From positions 372,001-436,000 of the forward strand of contig NZ_JALPNF010000003.1 in assembly GCF_023195535.1 (NCBI RefSeq): a stretch of 64,000 nucleotides of DNA, written 5' to 3'. This stretch comes from Sphingomonas faeni. Lineage in GTDB: Bacteria > Pseudomonadota > Alphaproteobacteria > Sphingomonadales > Sphingomonadaceae. The translations under genes and the position numbers were made by a program. The notes below the pieces were generated by a model that saw only the letters and a program-made list of their open reading frames with translations, was not told the origin of the DNA and searched no databases. Shown here piece after piece: positions 38,011 through 46,859 of this stretch (positions are counted from its first letter, which is position 1; each line of letters starts with the position of its first letter).

Positions 38011-38157
38011 GCCCCTCTCCCTGCAGCGGAGAGGGAAGGAGGAGCCGCTTGGCGACGGAAGGGTGAGGGGCTTTGGGATGATCGCCCGAGCCTCACGCCC
38101 CTCACGCTCCCACCCGCAAGCACGGGCGGGCCCCTCCCTCTCCCCGGAGGGGAGAGG
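38011..38157. repeat. Degenerate intergenic palindrome, P3-like
   Basis: CCCCTCTCCCTGCAGCGGAG and GAGGGGC near the left; GCCCCTCACG and CTCTCCCCGGAGGGGAGAGG at the right. It has the same purine/pyrimidine layout as P3 but different stem sequences. It lies between the convergent M16 peptidase and acyl-CoA synthetase genes. Confidence 0.7.
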
Positions 38158-38166
38158 GCTTAGGTT

Positions 38167-39954
38167 TTAGGGTTTATACAAGCCGTCCAACCTTTCGCCG
38201 TAGACCTGCCGCAACACATGCCGGCGGATCTTCAAACTCGGCGTCAGCTGCTCGTTCTCGATCGTGAACGGGCCATCCGCCAGCACGAAGCGGCGGATGC
38301 GTTCGGTTACCGTCAAATCCTTGTTCACGCGTTCGATCGCCGCGCCCAGGGCCGTGCGGAACTCGCTATTCTCCGCCAGCCGCGCGAAGCTGCACGCGTC
38401 GCCGTTGGCGGCGCACCATTCCTGCGTCCACTCCGGATCGGGCACGACCAGCGCGACCATGTACGGCCGCCGATCGCCGACGATCATCGCCTGGACGATC
38501 TCGGGCTGGAGCGTCAGCATCCCCTCGACCTTTTGCGGGGCGACGTTCTCGCCCTTGTCGTTGATGATCAGGTCTTTCTTGCGGTCGGTGATGCGGATCC
38601 GGCCGCGATCGTCGATCTCGCCGATGTCGCCGGTGTGCAGCCAGCCGTCCTTCAGGACTTTCGCGGTCTCGGCGTCGTTGCGCCAATAGCCGTGCATGAC
38701 GAGTTCGCCGCGCACCAGGATCTCGCCGTCCTCCGCGATCCGCACCTCGGTGTCCTTGAGCGCAGGGCCGACCGAGTCCATGCGGACGCCGGCCTTGGGG
38801 CGGTTGCAGGAGATGACGGGGGCGGCTTCGGTCTGGCCATAGCCTTGCAGAAACGTCAGCCCGAGCGACTCGAAGAACAGGCCGACTTCGGGATTGAGCG
38901 GTGCACCGCCCGAGATCATCGCCTTTAACCGGCCACCGAACTTCTTCGAGATCTTCGGCTTGAAGAGGGTGGCGACGGCGGCCTGCATCGGGCGGTCGAT
39001 CAGGCGGAGGCGGCCGGCGTAGCGCTTGCCGCCGATCTCGAGCGCACGGGCGAGGAGGTAGGCGGAGGCACCGCCCTGTTTCTCGATCGTCTTCGAGATG
39101 CGCGTGCGGAGGACCTCGAACAGGCGGGGGACGACGAACATGATCGTCGGGCGCGTCTCCTCGATGTTGGCGGCGAGCTTTTCGAGGCTTTCCGCGTAAT
39201 AGATCTGGCCGCCGAGCGAGATCGGGAAATGCTGGCCACCGGTGTGTTCGTAGGCATGGCTCAAAGGCAGGAACGACAGGAATACCTCGTCGTCCCAGCC
39301 GAAATCCTCCGAGATCACGTTCGCGCACCCTGCGCAATTGTGGAGGATCGCGCCGTGGTGCTGCATCACGCCGCGCGGGGCGCCGCCGGTGCCCGAGGTG
39401 TAGATGATGCAGGCGAGGTCTTCGCGCGCGAAGTCGGCGCGGGCGGCGGCGGTTTCGGGGGCGGTCTGGTGCGCGGCGATCAAAGCGTGCCAGTTGTGGA
39501 AATCGATTCCGGCGGGGACCTTGATGTCCTCGAGACCGATGACGGTCTGCGCCTGGTTCGAGCGCACCACCGCGGGGAGCAACGTCCTGGCGAGCTTGGC
39601 GGTCGACACGATGATCGCGCAGGCACCCGCATTCTCGATGATGTGGAGGTGATCGCGTTCGGTGTTGGTAACGTAGGTCGGCACGGTGATGCACCCCGCC
39701 GCCATGATCGCGAGGTCGCTCAGGCACCATTCGGGGCGGTTCTCGCTGACCAGCATGACGCGGTCGCCGCGCTTCAGGCCGATCGCGGTGAGCGCGGTGG
39801 CGAGGCTCGCGACCTGCCGCGCCGCGTCGGCCCAGCTGGTGGCGACCCAGGCGCCGCTCGCCTTGGTCCAGAGAAACGGCGCGTCGCCTCTCTCCGCGGC
39901 GCGCGCGAAGAACATCGAGACGAGGTTCGGGAATCGTTCGAGCTGACGAGCCAT
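38167..39954 (-). CDS. Long-chain acyl-CoA synthetase (AMP-forming)
   Basis: Activates fatty acids to acyl-CoA through an acyl-adenylate. At 595 residues it has the P-loop IIYTSGTGGAPRGVM near residue 185, QGYGQTEAAPVIS near 375, TGDIGEIDDRGRIRITDRK near 450 and a C-terminal lysine segment. It resembles the FAA1/FadD15 subgroup rather than FadD proper. No other beta-oxidation gene is beside it. ATG 39954 is the only sensible start. Confidence 0.93.
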   Translation of the reverse strand: MARQLERFPNLVSMFFARAAERGDAPFLWTKASGAWVATSWADAARQVASLATALTAIGLKRGDRVMLVSENRPEWCLSDLAIMAAGCITVPTYVTNTERDHLHIIENAGACAIIVSTAKLARTLLPAVVRSNQAQTVIGLEDIKVPAGIDFHNWHALIAAHQTAPETAAARADFAREDLACIIYTSGTGGAPRGVMQHHGAILHNCAGCANVISEDFGWDDEVFLSFLPLSHAYEHTGGQHFPISLGGQIYYAESLEKLAANIEETRPTIMFVVPRLFEVLRTRISKTIEKQGGASAYLLARALEIGGKRYAGRLRLIDRPMQAAVATLFKPKISKKFGGRLKAMISGGAPLNPEVGLFFESLGLTFLQGYGQTEAAPVISCNRPKAGVRMDSVGPALKDTEVRIAEDGEILVRGELVMHGYWRNDAETAKVLKDGWLHTGDIGEIDDRGRIRITDRKKDLIINDKGENVAPQKVEGMLTLQPEIVQAMIVGDRRPYMVALVVPDPEWTQEWCAANGDACSFARLAENSEFRTALGAAIERVNKDLTVTERIRRFVLADGPFTIENEQLTPSLKIRRHVLRQVYGERLDGLYKP

Positions 39955-40090
39955 TGTCTCTCCCTGGGCGCACTGGTAGCCGATGCGCCTCGTTGGAGCC
40001 CTTGTAAGCGAGAAGCCTCACGCCGGACAATCACCGTCCACCGACGAGATGGCCCGAAAGCTTTGGATCGTCGCTGAAAACCGCCCGCCG

Positions 40091-40783
40091 TCAGGTCCGG
40101 ATGTACCGGAAGTACCAGACCTCGTGACCCTGCCGCCGCGCCTTGCGTTCGTAGCGCGTCTCGGGCCAGTCGTCGGGGCGGGTTAGGAAGTCGTGTGGGG
40201 TTTCGGCCTGCCAGACGAAATCGCGGCGCGCATTCATGATCATCATCGACCAGCGGCAATAGGTCGGGTCGTCGGTGCCGAGCCGGAACTCCGCGCCGGG
40301 CTTCAGCTTGGCGGCGATCGTATCGAGCGGTCCGTGATTGACCATGCGCCGCTTGGCATGGCGCGCCTTGCGCCAGGGATCGGGGTGCAAAAGGTAGAGA
40401 CGGTCGAGGCTGGCATCGGGCAAGCGCTCGATGACTTCGAGGGCATCGCCCATATACAGCCGAACGTTGGTCAGCGCCCCGTCGCGGATATGGGAGAGCG
40501 CGCCGACCACGCCGTTGAGAAACGGCTCGCAGCCGATGAACCCGATATCGGGATTGGCCGCAGCCTGGGCGGCAAGATGCTCGCCCGCGCCGAAGCCGAT
40601 TTCGACATGGAGGGAACGGCCATTGCCGTCGGTATCACCGAACAGCGTCGCGGCGTCGAGGGGACCCTCGTCGGGTACCGAAAGGTCCGCAAGCGTTTCC
40701 TCGACAAGCGCGGCCTGGCCGAGGCGAAGCTTGTGGCCTTGGCGTCGGCCATAAAGGCGGCGGATAATGGAAGGGTCGTTCAT
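40091..40783 (-). CDS. trmB: tRNA (guanine-N7-)-methyltransferase TrmB
   Basis: SAM-dependent enzyme making m7G46 in tRNAs. 230 residues with LHVEIGFGAGEHLA (SAM loop) near residue 60, FIGCEPFLNGV, LYLLHPDPWRKARHAKRR (the family signature) near 135 and FRLGTDDPTY. ATG 40783 gives MNDPSIIRRLYGRRQGH, typical of alphaproteobacteria; the 12-residue longer version is less likely. Confidence 0.95.
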   Translation of the reverse strand: MNDPSIIRRLYGRRQGHKLRLGQAALVEETLADLSVPDEGPLDAATLFGDTDGNGRSLHVEIGFGAGEHLAAQAAANPDIGFIGCEPFLNGVVGALSHIRDGALTNVRLYMGDALEVIERLPDASLDRLYLLHPDPWRKARHAKRRMVNHGPLDTIAAKLKPGAEFRLGTDDPTYCRWSMMIMNARRDFVWQAETPHDFLTRPDDWPETRYERKARRQGHEVWYFRYIRT

Positions 40784-40991
40784 CGCCGCGCGCTCTAACG
40801 ATCTGCGTGCCGCACGCAAAGCGTCGTCGGCGTGTTTGGGCGGCGGGGGCGTTACAAAAAGAGGAATGCTCGATCACCGAGTACCGCGGCGAGACCATGA
40901 TGCGCGCGCGGATCCCGTGCGATTCTCGGCGAGTGCGGATTGATCGGTTGCACTCTGGCATTGCCGTGGCGCTTGCCGTACCGGTTTGCGA

Positions 40992-41267
40992 ATGGGCGAT
41001 CTGGACAGGCTGGTTCCATCGGGAATCATCGAGCAATGGGTCTATCACCTGCGGCGTCAGCGCGCCCGGGCGGCAGATGCGATATGGCTGATCGATCAGG
41101 GCTTTACGCTGCATGACGGACAAGGTGGCATCCCGCAGCACGACGCGACGACGCGGTGGCGGGCCGAACAAGAGACGGTGGTCGAGGAAGTAACGGCGTT
41201 GCTAGCGCTTTACGACGGGATCAACCTAGGAACGGTCGATGCGGACGCTACGCCGACCCTTCGTTAG
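40992..41267 (+). CDS. Hypothetical protein
   Basis: A 91-residue frame from ATG 40992 (an in-frame TTG lies six bases earlier). The composition is plausible for a soluble protein (IIEQWVYHLRRQRARAADAI, WRAEQETVVEEVTALLALYDG). No domain recognised. It overlaps the end of the opposite-strand gene at 41264 by four bases. Coding status is uncertain. Confidence 0.4.
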   Translation: MGDLDRLVPSGIIEQWVYHLRRQRARAADAIWLIDQGFTLHDGQGGIPQHDATTRWRAEQETVVEEVTALLALYDGINLGTVDADATPTLR

Positions 41268-41539
41268 GATTGATCGCTATAGCATTGCCGCATGAGCCAG
41301 CCTGTCATCTGCAAGGATGAGCTCTGCGGCATTTCGGGGTCGGTCATCGCCATGACATGTTCAGCCGACGTCATCATCTGAAGATGCCGGTCGCCGAGAA
41401 GGCGATGCGCGGCGCGACCCGCTTCGGTCTTCGAACGCTCGGCAAGTAGTTTTTCCTGCGCGGCACGGTTGCGGTGGTAGTCCGCCCGCTGTTGCCAAGC
41501 CTCGGCAGTGGTCAAACGATCTGATCGTTCATGACTCAT
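41264..41539 (-). CDS. Hypothetical small helical protein
   Basis: A 91-residue protein, rich in charged and Ala/Arg/Gln residues with an amphipathic helical pattern (AWQQRADYHRNRAAQEKLLA, RLLGDRHLQMM). ATG 41539 is preferred to 41545 because AGGA lies seven bases before it. The upstream 90 bases are unusually AT-rich for this window (TTAGATTATC), fitting a promoter. Function unknown. Confidence 0.6.
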   Translation of the reverse strand: MSHERSDRLTTAEAWQQRADYHRNRAAQEKLLAERSKTEAGRAAHRLLGDRHLQMMTSAEHVMAMTDPEMPQSSSLQMTGWLMRQCYSDQS

Positions 41540-41635
41540 GCTCATTTCCTAATCTGTAAGACTTGATCTAGATTAGATTATCACACTGCCGGATTATCCC
41601 TAGACATTTCGACTAGATCCAGGTTTTGCAAGAAA

Positions 41636-42529
41636 TTATTTGTCGATGCGGCGAAGATAGCGCCGGGGCGTGGTCCCTAAAAAGCGGTTGGCGTCGCGGA
41701 GAAAGTGCGACGCATCGAAATAACCAAAGTTCGTGATCGTAGCAAAATCCATCCCGGTCTCCTGAAACCGTTCGAGCGCGGCAATGAAACGGCGGCGCAT
41801 CAACAGCGTCTTGGGTGGAAAACCGAACCAGCGCAGTGCGATACGGCGAAGATTATGCGGAGTCGTCGCCAATTGACTGGCGGCAGTCGCGGCATCGTCG
41901 ACGCTACCGGCGTCGATCAGCGCCATCAGTTCTGCGATCAGCGTGGTGGTCGCGACATCGAGCGACGTCATGTCGCGCGCGACCACCGCTTCGGCAAGCC
42001 GCGCGATCGCCCTGGCGGCAAGGTCCGCGACATGTGGGTCGGCCACGTACGAGTCGGCGAGATCCGAGTCGAGCACGTCCGAACTGGTTCCGTCCGCGCT
42101 GGCCATATCGAAATCAGCCACGTCGTCGAGGCAGGTAATGCCAAGATCGCGCGCGCCGACGATCCGATCGGACATCGTCGCTGCCACGACGGCCGTCAAC
42201 CGCGACCAGTCTAGCGGACTCAACGGGATTTCGACCGGCGCCGTGCCATTGATCTGCAAGGTGACCGGTTGGCTCGAGGGGCCGACGATGGCGACATCGG
42301 GCAGCCGATCGTAATAGCGATTGCGAATCCGCGCGGAGACCCGGGTGCCTTCGGGGATCACCAGGACTCGAGCGGTCCCCGGCAGGCGCGAAATCTCGAA
42401 GGCGCCCGCGGACCGGGGACGCATGGTGCCGAGCGCGTCGATCCGCGATCGTAGCTGGCCCTCTACCGATGGTCCCGAGATCAGCAGCCCATCGACGCTT
42501 TTGGTCGAGCGCATTGGAAAAACCAGCAT
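41636..42529 (-). CDS. AraC-family transcriptional regulator
   Basis: A regulator of about 297 residues from ATG 42529; the frame is open back to an ATG at 42652, which lacks a ribosome-binding site. The C-terminal AraC domain is recognisable: NLRRIALRWFGFPPKTLLMR and DFATITNFGYFDASHFLRDANRFLGTTPRRY, residues about 240-295. The N-terminal domain is not a recognised sensor. In the middle lies a short acidic run with repeated Asp-x-x-(Val/Leu)-Ala-Asp units. The target is unknown; the gene is next to, but not coupled with, the two-component pair. Confidence 0.85.
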   Translation of the reverse strand: MLVFPMRSTKSVDGLLISGPSVEGQLRSRIDALGTMRPRSAGAFEISRLPGTARVLVIPEGTRVSARIRNRYYDRLPDVAIVGPSSQPVTLQINGTAPVEIPLSPLDWSRLTAVVAATMSDRIVGARDLGITCLDDVADFDMASADGTSSDVLDSDLADSYVADPHVADLAARAIARLAEAVVARDMTSLDVATTTLIAELMALIDAGSVDDAATAASQLATTPHNLRRIALRWFGFPPKTLLMRRRFIAALERFQETGMDFATITNFGYFDASHFLRDANRFLGTTPRRYLRRIDK

Positions 42530-42728
42530 CGTCACATCCCACTTCCGGGTGCGCGCGACGACCGTCGACGACCCCCTGCCAAGGCCGACACTTGATCCAG
42601 ATTGTACAACCGCGAAATGTCCACAGCGCTCAACTTTGAGACATGGAGACATGGTTGCGGCAAAAGAAAGCGCGCCCTTTCCGTCCCTTGGCTGGATGAT
42701 TGGGGAGCGCTTGCAGCCGCGCGACCGT

Positions 42729-43319
42729 TCATGAGACGAGCGCGATCAATTGCGCGAGCCCATTGGTACCGGTCTTGGTAACGATCGCCGCACGGTGGTT
42801 TTCGATCGTCTTGATGCTGAGCCCCAGCGCGCCCGCAATCGCCTTGTTGCTATGGCCGCGTACCAGCATGTCGAACACCTGGCGTTCCCGCGTCGTCAGC
42901 AACGCGGTACGTCGTGTCAGCAACCGGCGACCGTTCGACCACGCGACCCCTTCGGCAACCGCGGTCAGCAAGCGGTCCTCGTCGATCGGCTTTTCGAGGT
43001 AGTCGAGTCCGCCATAGCGTCGCACGCTGTCGACCGCGTTGGCGGTAGTGGGCCATGCGGTCATGAAGACCAGCGCGACGTCGGGATCGAGTTCCCGCAC
43101 GGCATCGGCAAAGGCGAAGCCGTCCATGTCGCCCATCATCACGTCGGAGATGATGCAGGCGGCAGGGGTGCGCGGATAATCGCGCAGCAACGCGATCGGG
43201 TCGACGAACGCCTGTGCGACGTGACCGTGCCGCATCAGCAGGCGAGCAACGCTGGCGCCGAGATCGTCGTCGTCGTCGAGCACGTACACCGTTGCGGGAC
43301 TGCATAAAGTCAGCGTCAT
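42729..43319 (-). CDS. FixJ-type response regulator with LuxR DNA-binding domain
   Basis: A 196-residue regulator. The receiver domain (1-120) has DDDDDLG, phosphoacceptor Asp in IISDVMMGDMDGF near residue 59, MTAWPT and the conserved Lys in YLEKPID. The LuxR-type helix-turn-helix is at TTRERQVFDMLVRGHSNKAI and LSIKTIENHRAAI. It starts inside the histidine kinase stop (ATGA), so kinase and regulator are coupled. Confidence 0.93.
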   Translation of the reverse strand: MTLTLCSPATVYVLDDDDDLGASVARLLMRHGHVAQAFVDPIALLRDYPRTPAACIISDVMMGDMDGFAFADAVRELDPDVALVFMTAWPTTANAVDSVRRYGGLDYLEKPIDEDRLLTAVAEGVAWSNGRRLLTRRTALLTTRERQVFDMLVRGHSNKAIAGALGLSIKTIENHRAAIVTKTGTNGLAQLIALVS

Positions 43320-44962
43320 GCGACATACCCGATCGGCGTTTCGGCAAGCGGAAGGGTCACGACATGCGCGATCCGCGCCAGTCCGCGATCGGCGCGGGAC
43401 AGCGTGCCGCCATGCGCTTCGACGATCGCCTTCGCCACCAGGGAGCCGACGCCCATGCCCTCATGGACGAGGGGGTGATCGGTGCAATGGTTGACGACCG
43501 CAATCGCAATCCGGTCGTCGCGGCGCGTCACGGCGATCTCGACCACGCCATCGTCGGTCGCCTGCACGGCATTGCGGACCAGATTGACGAGCGCCTGCGC
43601 GATCTCGATCTCCTGCGCCATCACCGTCCATTCGGGATCGACGGGGGCGATACGGATCGCGACGCCCGCCACGCTCGCCTCGGGTCTGGCCAGCGCCGTG
43701 ACCGTGTCGAGCAGCGTCGCGACCGGCAATAGCGAGGGCTCGTCGACCGCACGACCGCCGAACCGACGCAGGCGGCGGACCAGCGTCGACAACGTCGCGG
43801 TCTTGCGCTCGATAAGTCGCGCGGTTTCGGCGATCTCGGGATCGGCGCGGGCACTGATCTCGACCAGATGACGCGCTTCGATCGCGAGCGTGGACAGCGG
43901 CTGGCTGATCTCGTGGATCACCGCGACCGACATCGCGCGCAGCGTCTTCAGGCGTTCGGCCTGGAACAGCATCCGGTCGCGCCGCGCCACGGCGGCGAGC
44001 GCCCGCGCTTCGGCGTCGGCGAAGCTTCCCGCGAGATAGCCCACCACGGTGACCGCAGCGAGACTCATGTGAAGCGCGAGCCGCTGGTCGACCGGGACCG
44101 CGCCGGTCGTCTCGGGCAGCACGAGGATCGCGGTGACAACGATCGCCGCCCACGCCGCGGCCCGTCCGAAGCGCAGCCCGATCCAGGCGATCGCGAGCAG
44201 CACCGGGGTCGCGGGCAGCCCGAGGCCGATCGTCGCGAGCGTCGCCACCAGCGCCAGCGACAGGCCGAGCACGAGGATGGCCTCGGCGATGTGCCGGCGC
44301 GACGGAAACATCGCCGGCATGACCGTCCGACCGCTCGACAGATCGGCGATCCACAACAGCGGCGGGGCAATCAGCAGGACGCCGAGCATGTCGCCGACCG
44401 CGAACCCGGTCAGCGACGCGATGACGTCGCGGACGCTGGCGACGTTGGTGAGGTCGGGCCGGATGATCGACCATGGCAATGCGAACGCAACCGCGGTCAG
44501 CGGGGCAAGGACGGAGGCGAGCCCGAGCGGCATCGGCGCGGTCGCCAGGCTGCCGGTGGCACCATCGGCGACCCGGCGCACCACCGAGACCGCGATGCCA
44601 TACGCCAATACGGGGCTGGCGACGCCGAATATGGCGCGCGGCCATTCGGGTTGGGTGAAGACGACGATTCCGGTCAGGCACTGGACGGCGATCTCGGTGA
44701 GCGCCGCAGTCGGCGCCAGGCGCGCGCCAAACCGCCAGAACAGGGCGAGACGCACCCCGGCGGCTGGAAACCAGAGAGAATAATAGCCTGTCCCGCTCCA
44801 CAGGATCGCCAGCCGGTGCAACGCGAGAAACGCTACGCCATACCCTGCCAGCAACAGCCATTCGCGGTCGCGTGGCAGCCACGACGCGCAATCGGCGCGC
44901 GACGGCGCCTGCACGTCGCCATCGGCAACATGATCGGCAGAGGGAAGGGGAACGGATGCCAT
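43316..44962 (-). CDS. Membrane histidine kinase with MASE1-like sensor
   Basis: A 548-residue kinase. About eight hydrophobic segments between residues 30 and 320 form a MASE1-type sensor (for example LLLAGYGVAFLALHRLAILW, TPVLLAIAWIGLRF). A dimerisation domain has the phosphoacceptor His in AVIHEISQPLSTLAIEA near residue 375. The ATPase domain has NLVRNAVQATDDG, a D/G-box in HEGMGVGSLVAKAIVEAHGG and ends in LPLAE. ATG 44962 gives MASVPLPSADH; the longer frame upstream is Arg/Pro-rich and unlikely. Ligand unknown. Confidence 0.9.
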   Translation of the reverse strand: MASVPLPSADHVADGDVQAPSRADCASWLPRDREWLLLAGYGVAFLALHRLAILWSGTGYYSLWFPAAGVRLALFWRFGARLAPTAALTEIAVQCLTGIVVFTQPEWPRAIFGVASPVLAYGIAVSVVRRVADGATGSLATAPMPLGLASVLAPLTAVAFALPWSIIRPDLTNVASVRDVIASLTGFAVGDMLGVLLIAPPLLWIADLSSGRTVMPAMFPSRRHIAEAILVLGLSLALVATLATIGLGLPATPVLLAIAWIGLRFGRAAAWAAIVVTAILVLPETTGAVPVDQRLALHMSLAAVTVVGYLAGSFADAEARALAAVARRDRMLFQAERLKTLRAMSVAVIHEISQPLSTLAIEARHLVEISARADPEIAETARLIERKTATLSTLVRRLRRFGGRAVDEPSLLPVATLLDTVTALARPEASVAGVAIRIAPVDPEWTVMAQEIEIAQALVNLVRNAVQATDDGVVEIAVTRRDDRIAIAVVNHCTDHPLVHEGMGVGSLVAKAIVEAHGGTLSRADRGLARIAHVVTLPLAETPIGYVA

Positions 44963-45374
44963 CTCCGTCTGGATACCGCCAACCGCGGCGCGCAGAAGTA
45001 GGGAAATACCCGGATGCAGCGGCGGGCAGCGATAATCGGCGCGCGCAGTCGCCGGTTTTTCCCCGGACCGACCTCGACGAGGGAATGCTGGCGCGTTTCG
45101 CCTTCGTGCATCTGCGACCGTCGTTGCATGGCCGGTTGGCGGGGACGGATTCGCATCTGGCAGCGGTACAGGGCGATCATCCCGAGTATCGCCTGGTATC
45201 GTGCGGATCGCGGAAGACGTAGTTCCATCCTCGATCAGCAGCCGGGCCTGACCCGGCGGACGCGATTCCGTTCCGACCGCGTTCCGATTGTGCGGGGGGG
45301 GCAAGCGCTGTAGGTCTCCCCGCGAACCCGGCGCCGTGGCGCGCCGATCGGCGGCCTATCGACACGGGCGGAAC
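44963..45374. other. Divergent intergenic region between the kinase and sigma-factor genes
   Basis: About 410 bases that must carry promoters for both directions. A pair of direct repeats lies at 45269-45287. Frames on both strands look non-coding. Nothing else recognised. Confidence 0.6.
45269..45287. promoter_or_regulatory. Direct repeats CGTTCCGA x2, 11-bp period
   Basis: CGTTCCGA at 45269-45276 and 45280-45287 repeat at one helical turn, 88 bp before the sigma-factor start codon. This could be an operator or part of a promoter for the operon; chance occurrence is not excluded. Confidence 0.3.
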
Positions 45375-45890
45375 ATGGACTCCTCGGGCCTTGAGGCCGT
45401 TTTCCTCGCGAACCGCGACACGCTGCTGCGGTTTCTCCGGTCGCTCGGTGCGGGCGATGCGGCCGAGGATCTGCTGCACGAGCTGTGGATGCGGATACAA
45501 TCGGCACCGACCGGGCCGATCGCGTCGCCGCTGTCGTATCTGTACCGGATGGCGAACAACCTGATGCTCGACCGCCACCGCGCGGTGCGTCAGGCGGAGA
45601 AGCGGGATCGGGAATGGACCGAGGCGACCGGCGGCGCGTCGCTCGATCGGTCCGAGGAGCCGTCCGCCGAGCGCGTCGTGATCGCGCGTGAGCAGGCGGC
45701 GTTGGCGGAGGCGGCATTGCAGTCGGTCGGGACGCGCGCGGCCGGGATATTTCGACGGCACAGGATCGACGGGGTCGAGCAGCGGACGGTCGCGACGGAG
45801 TTCGGGGTGAGCCTCAGCACCGTCGAGGGCGACCTGCGGAAAGCGTATCGTGCGATGATCGATGCAAAGCGGCGCTATGACGAGACTTGA
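45375..45890 (+). CDS. ECF sigma factor (FecI-like)
   Basis: A 171-residue group IV sigma factor. Region 2 covers residues about 8-75 (LANRDTLLRFLRSLGAGDAAEDLLHELW given by its start and end, then SYLYRMANNLMLDRHRA). Region 4 is at ALQSVGTRAAGIFRRHRIDG, RTVATEFGVSLSTVEGDL. ATG 45375 is taken as start because it opens the domain at once. It precedes a FecR-like gene and a TonB receptor, the arrangement of iron- or glycan-responsive surface signalling. Confidence 0.92.
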   Translation: MDSSGLEAVFLANRDTLLRFLRSLGAGDAAEDLLHELWMRIQSAPTGPIASPLSYLYRMANNLMLDRHRAVRQAEKRDREWTEATGGASLDRSEEPSAERVVIAREQAALAEAALQSVGTRAAGIFRRHRIDGVEQRTVATEFGVSLSTVEGDLRKAYRAMIDAKRRYDET

Positions 45891-45941
45891 GTTTTCAAGG
45901 TCGTACCGGATCGTCTCCGTCATCGCGTATAGGAGGCCATG

Positions 45942-46859
45942 ATGGCGGAGCATGACGATATCGACGCGCAAGCGCTGGACTGGGTCGTCCAGACCGGCAG
46001 CGACGCGTTCGACGACTGGCCGGCGTTCCACGCCTGGCTGGAGGCGGACCCGCGTCATGCGACGGCGTATCATGCGATGTCGGCGGATATCGAGGAGATG
46101 GCGGCGGCCGTGCCGGCCGAGGCGGCGGCACCGGTCGTCGTGCCGATGCCGAAGCGGCGTTGGCCGGTCTGGACGGGCGGCGCGATCGCGGCGTCGCTGG
46201 CGCTGTTCGTCGGCTATGAGGCGCTCGAAACGCGCGCGCACCCCTATGCGGTCGAGACCGCGGCCGGCGCCATGCGGACGGTGCAGCTCGCTGACGGGAG
46301 CAGCATCGCGATGGGTGGTGAGACACGGCTGATGCTCGATCGCGACGACCCGCGGATCGCGACGCTGGAGCGCGGCGAGGCGATGTTCGTGGTCCGGCAC
46401 GACGATAGCGATCCGTTCGAGGTGAGCGTCGGCGGCGCGCGACTGGTCGATGTCGGGACCGCGTTCGACGTCAAGTACGCGCGTGGCGAGACCCACGTCG
46501 CGGTGTCGGAGGGCGCAGTCGACTATAACCCGGGACGCGATGGCATCCGGCTCGTGAAGGGGCAGGGGCTGCTCGTGCGCGACGGCAAGGCGATCGTGAC
46601 GGCGGTCGATGTCGCCAGCGTCGGATCGTGGCGCGACAGCGTGCTGGCCTATGAAGGCGCGACGCTGGCGGAGGTGGCGGACGATCTGTCGCGCGCGCTC
46701 GGCGTCGACCTGCGCGCCGACCCGACCGTGGCGAAGCGGCCGTTCAGCGGCAGCATCGCCACCGCCAAGCTGGTGGGCGATCCGAGGCTGGCCGCGCCGT
46801 TGCTGGGGGTGGCGATCCGCAAGCGTGGCGGTCACTGGGTGATGTCCTCGCGCTCGTGA
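45942..46859 (+). CDS. FecR-family anti-sigma / sigma regulator
   Basis: A 305-residue inner-membrane regulator. The cytoplasmic N-terminus (DUF4880-like: DWVVQTGSDAFDDWPAFHAW, LEADPRHATAYHAM) binds the sigma factor. One membrane span lies near residues 75-95 (TGGAIAASLALFVGYEAL). The periplasmic FecR domain has VQLADGSSIAMGG, LERGEAMFVVRHD and VGTAFDVKY. The C-terminus (TLAEVADDLSRALGVDL) is the receptor-contacting part. AGGAGG at 45931 favours ATG 45942 over 45939. Its stop overlaps the receptor start by four bases. Confidence 0.92.
   Translation: MAEHDDIDAQALDWVVQTGSDAFDDWPAFHAWLEADPRHATAYHAMSADIEEMAAAVPAEAAAPVVVPMPKRRWPVWTGGAIAASLALFVGYEALETRAHPYAVETAAGAMRTVQLADGSSIAMGGETRLMLDRDDPRIATLERGEAMFVVRHDDSDPFEVSVGGARLVDVGTAFDVKYARGETHVAVSEGAVDYNPGRDGIRLVKGQGLLVRDGKAIVTAVDVASVGSWRDSVLAYEGATLAEVADDLSRALGVDLRADPTVAKRPFSGSIATAKLVGDPRLAAPLLGVAIRKRGGHWVMSSRS

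Noticed and set aside
44833..45228. A 131-codon minus-strand frame and opposite plus-strand frames upstream of the kinase
   Set aside because: They are Arg/Pro-rich, overlap the kinase N-terminus in another frame, and have no initiation signals. The region is better read as a divergent promoter region.
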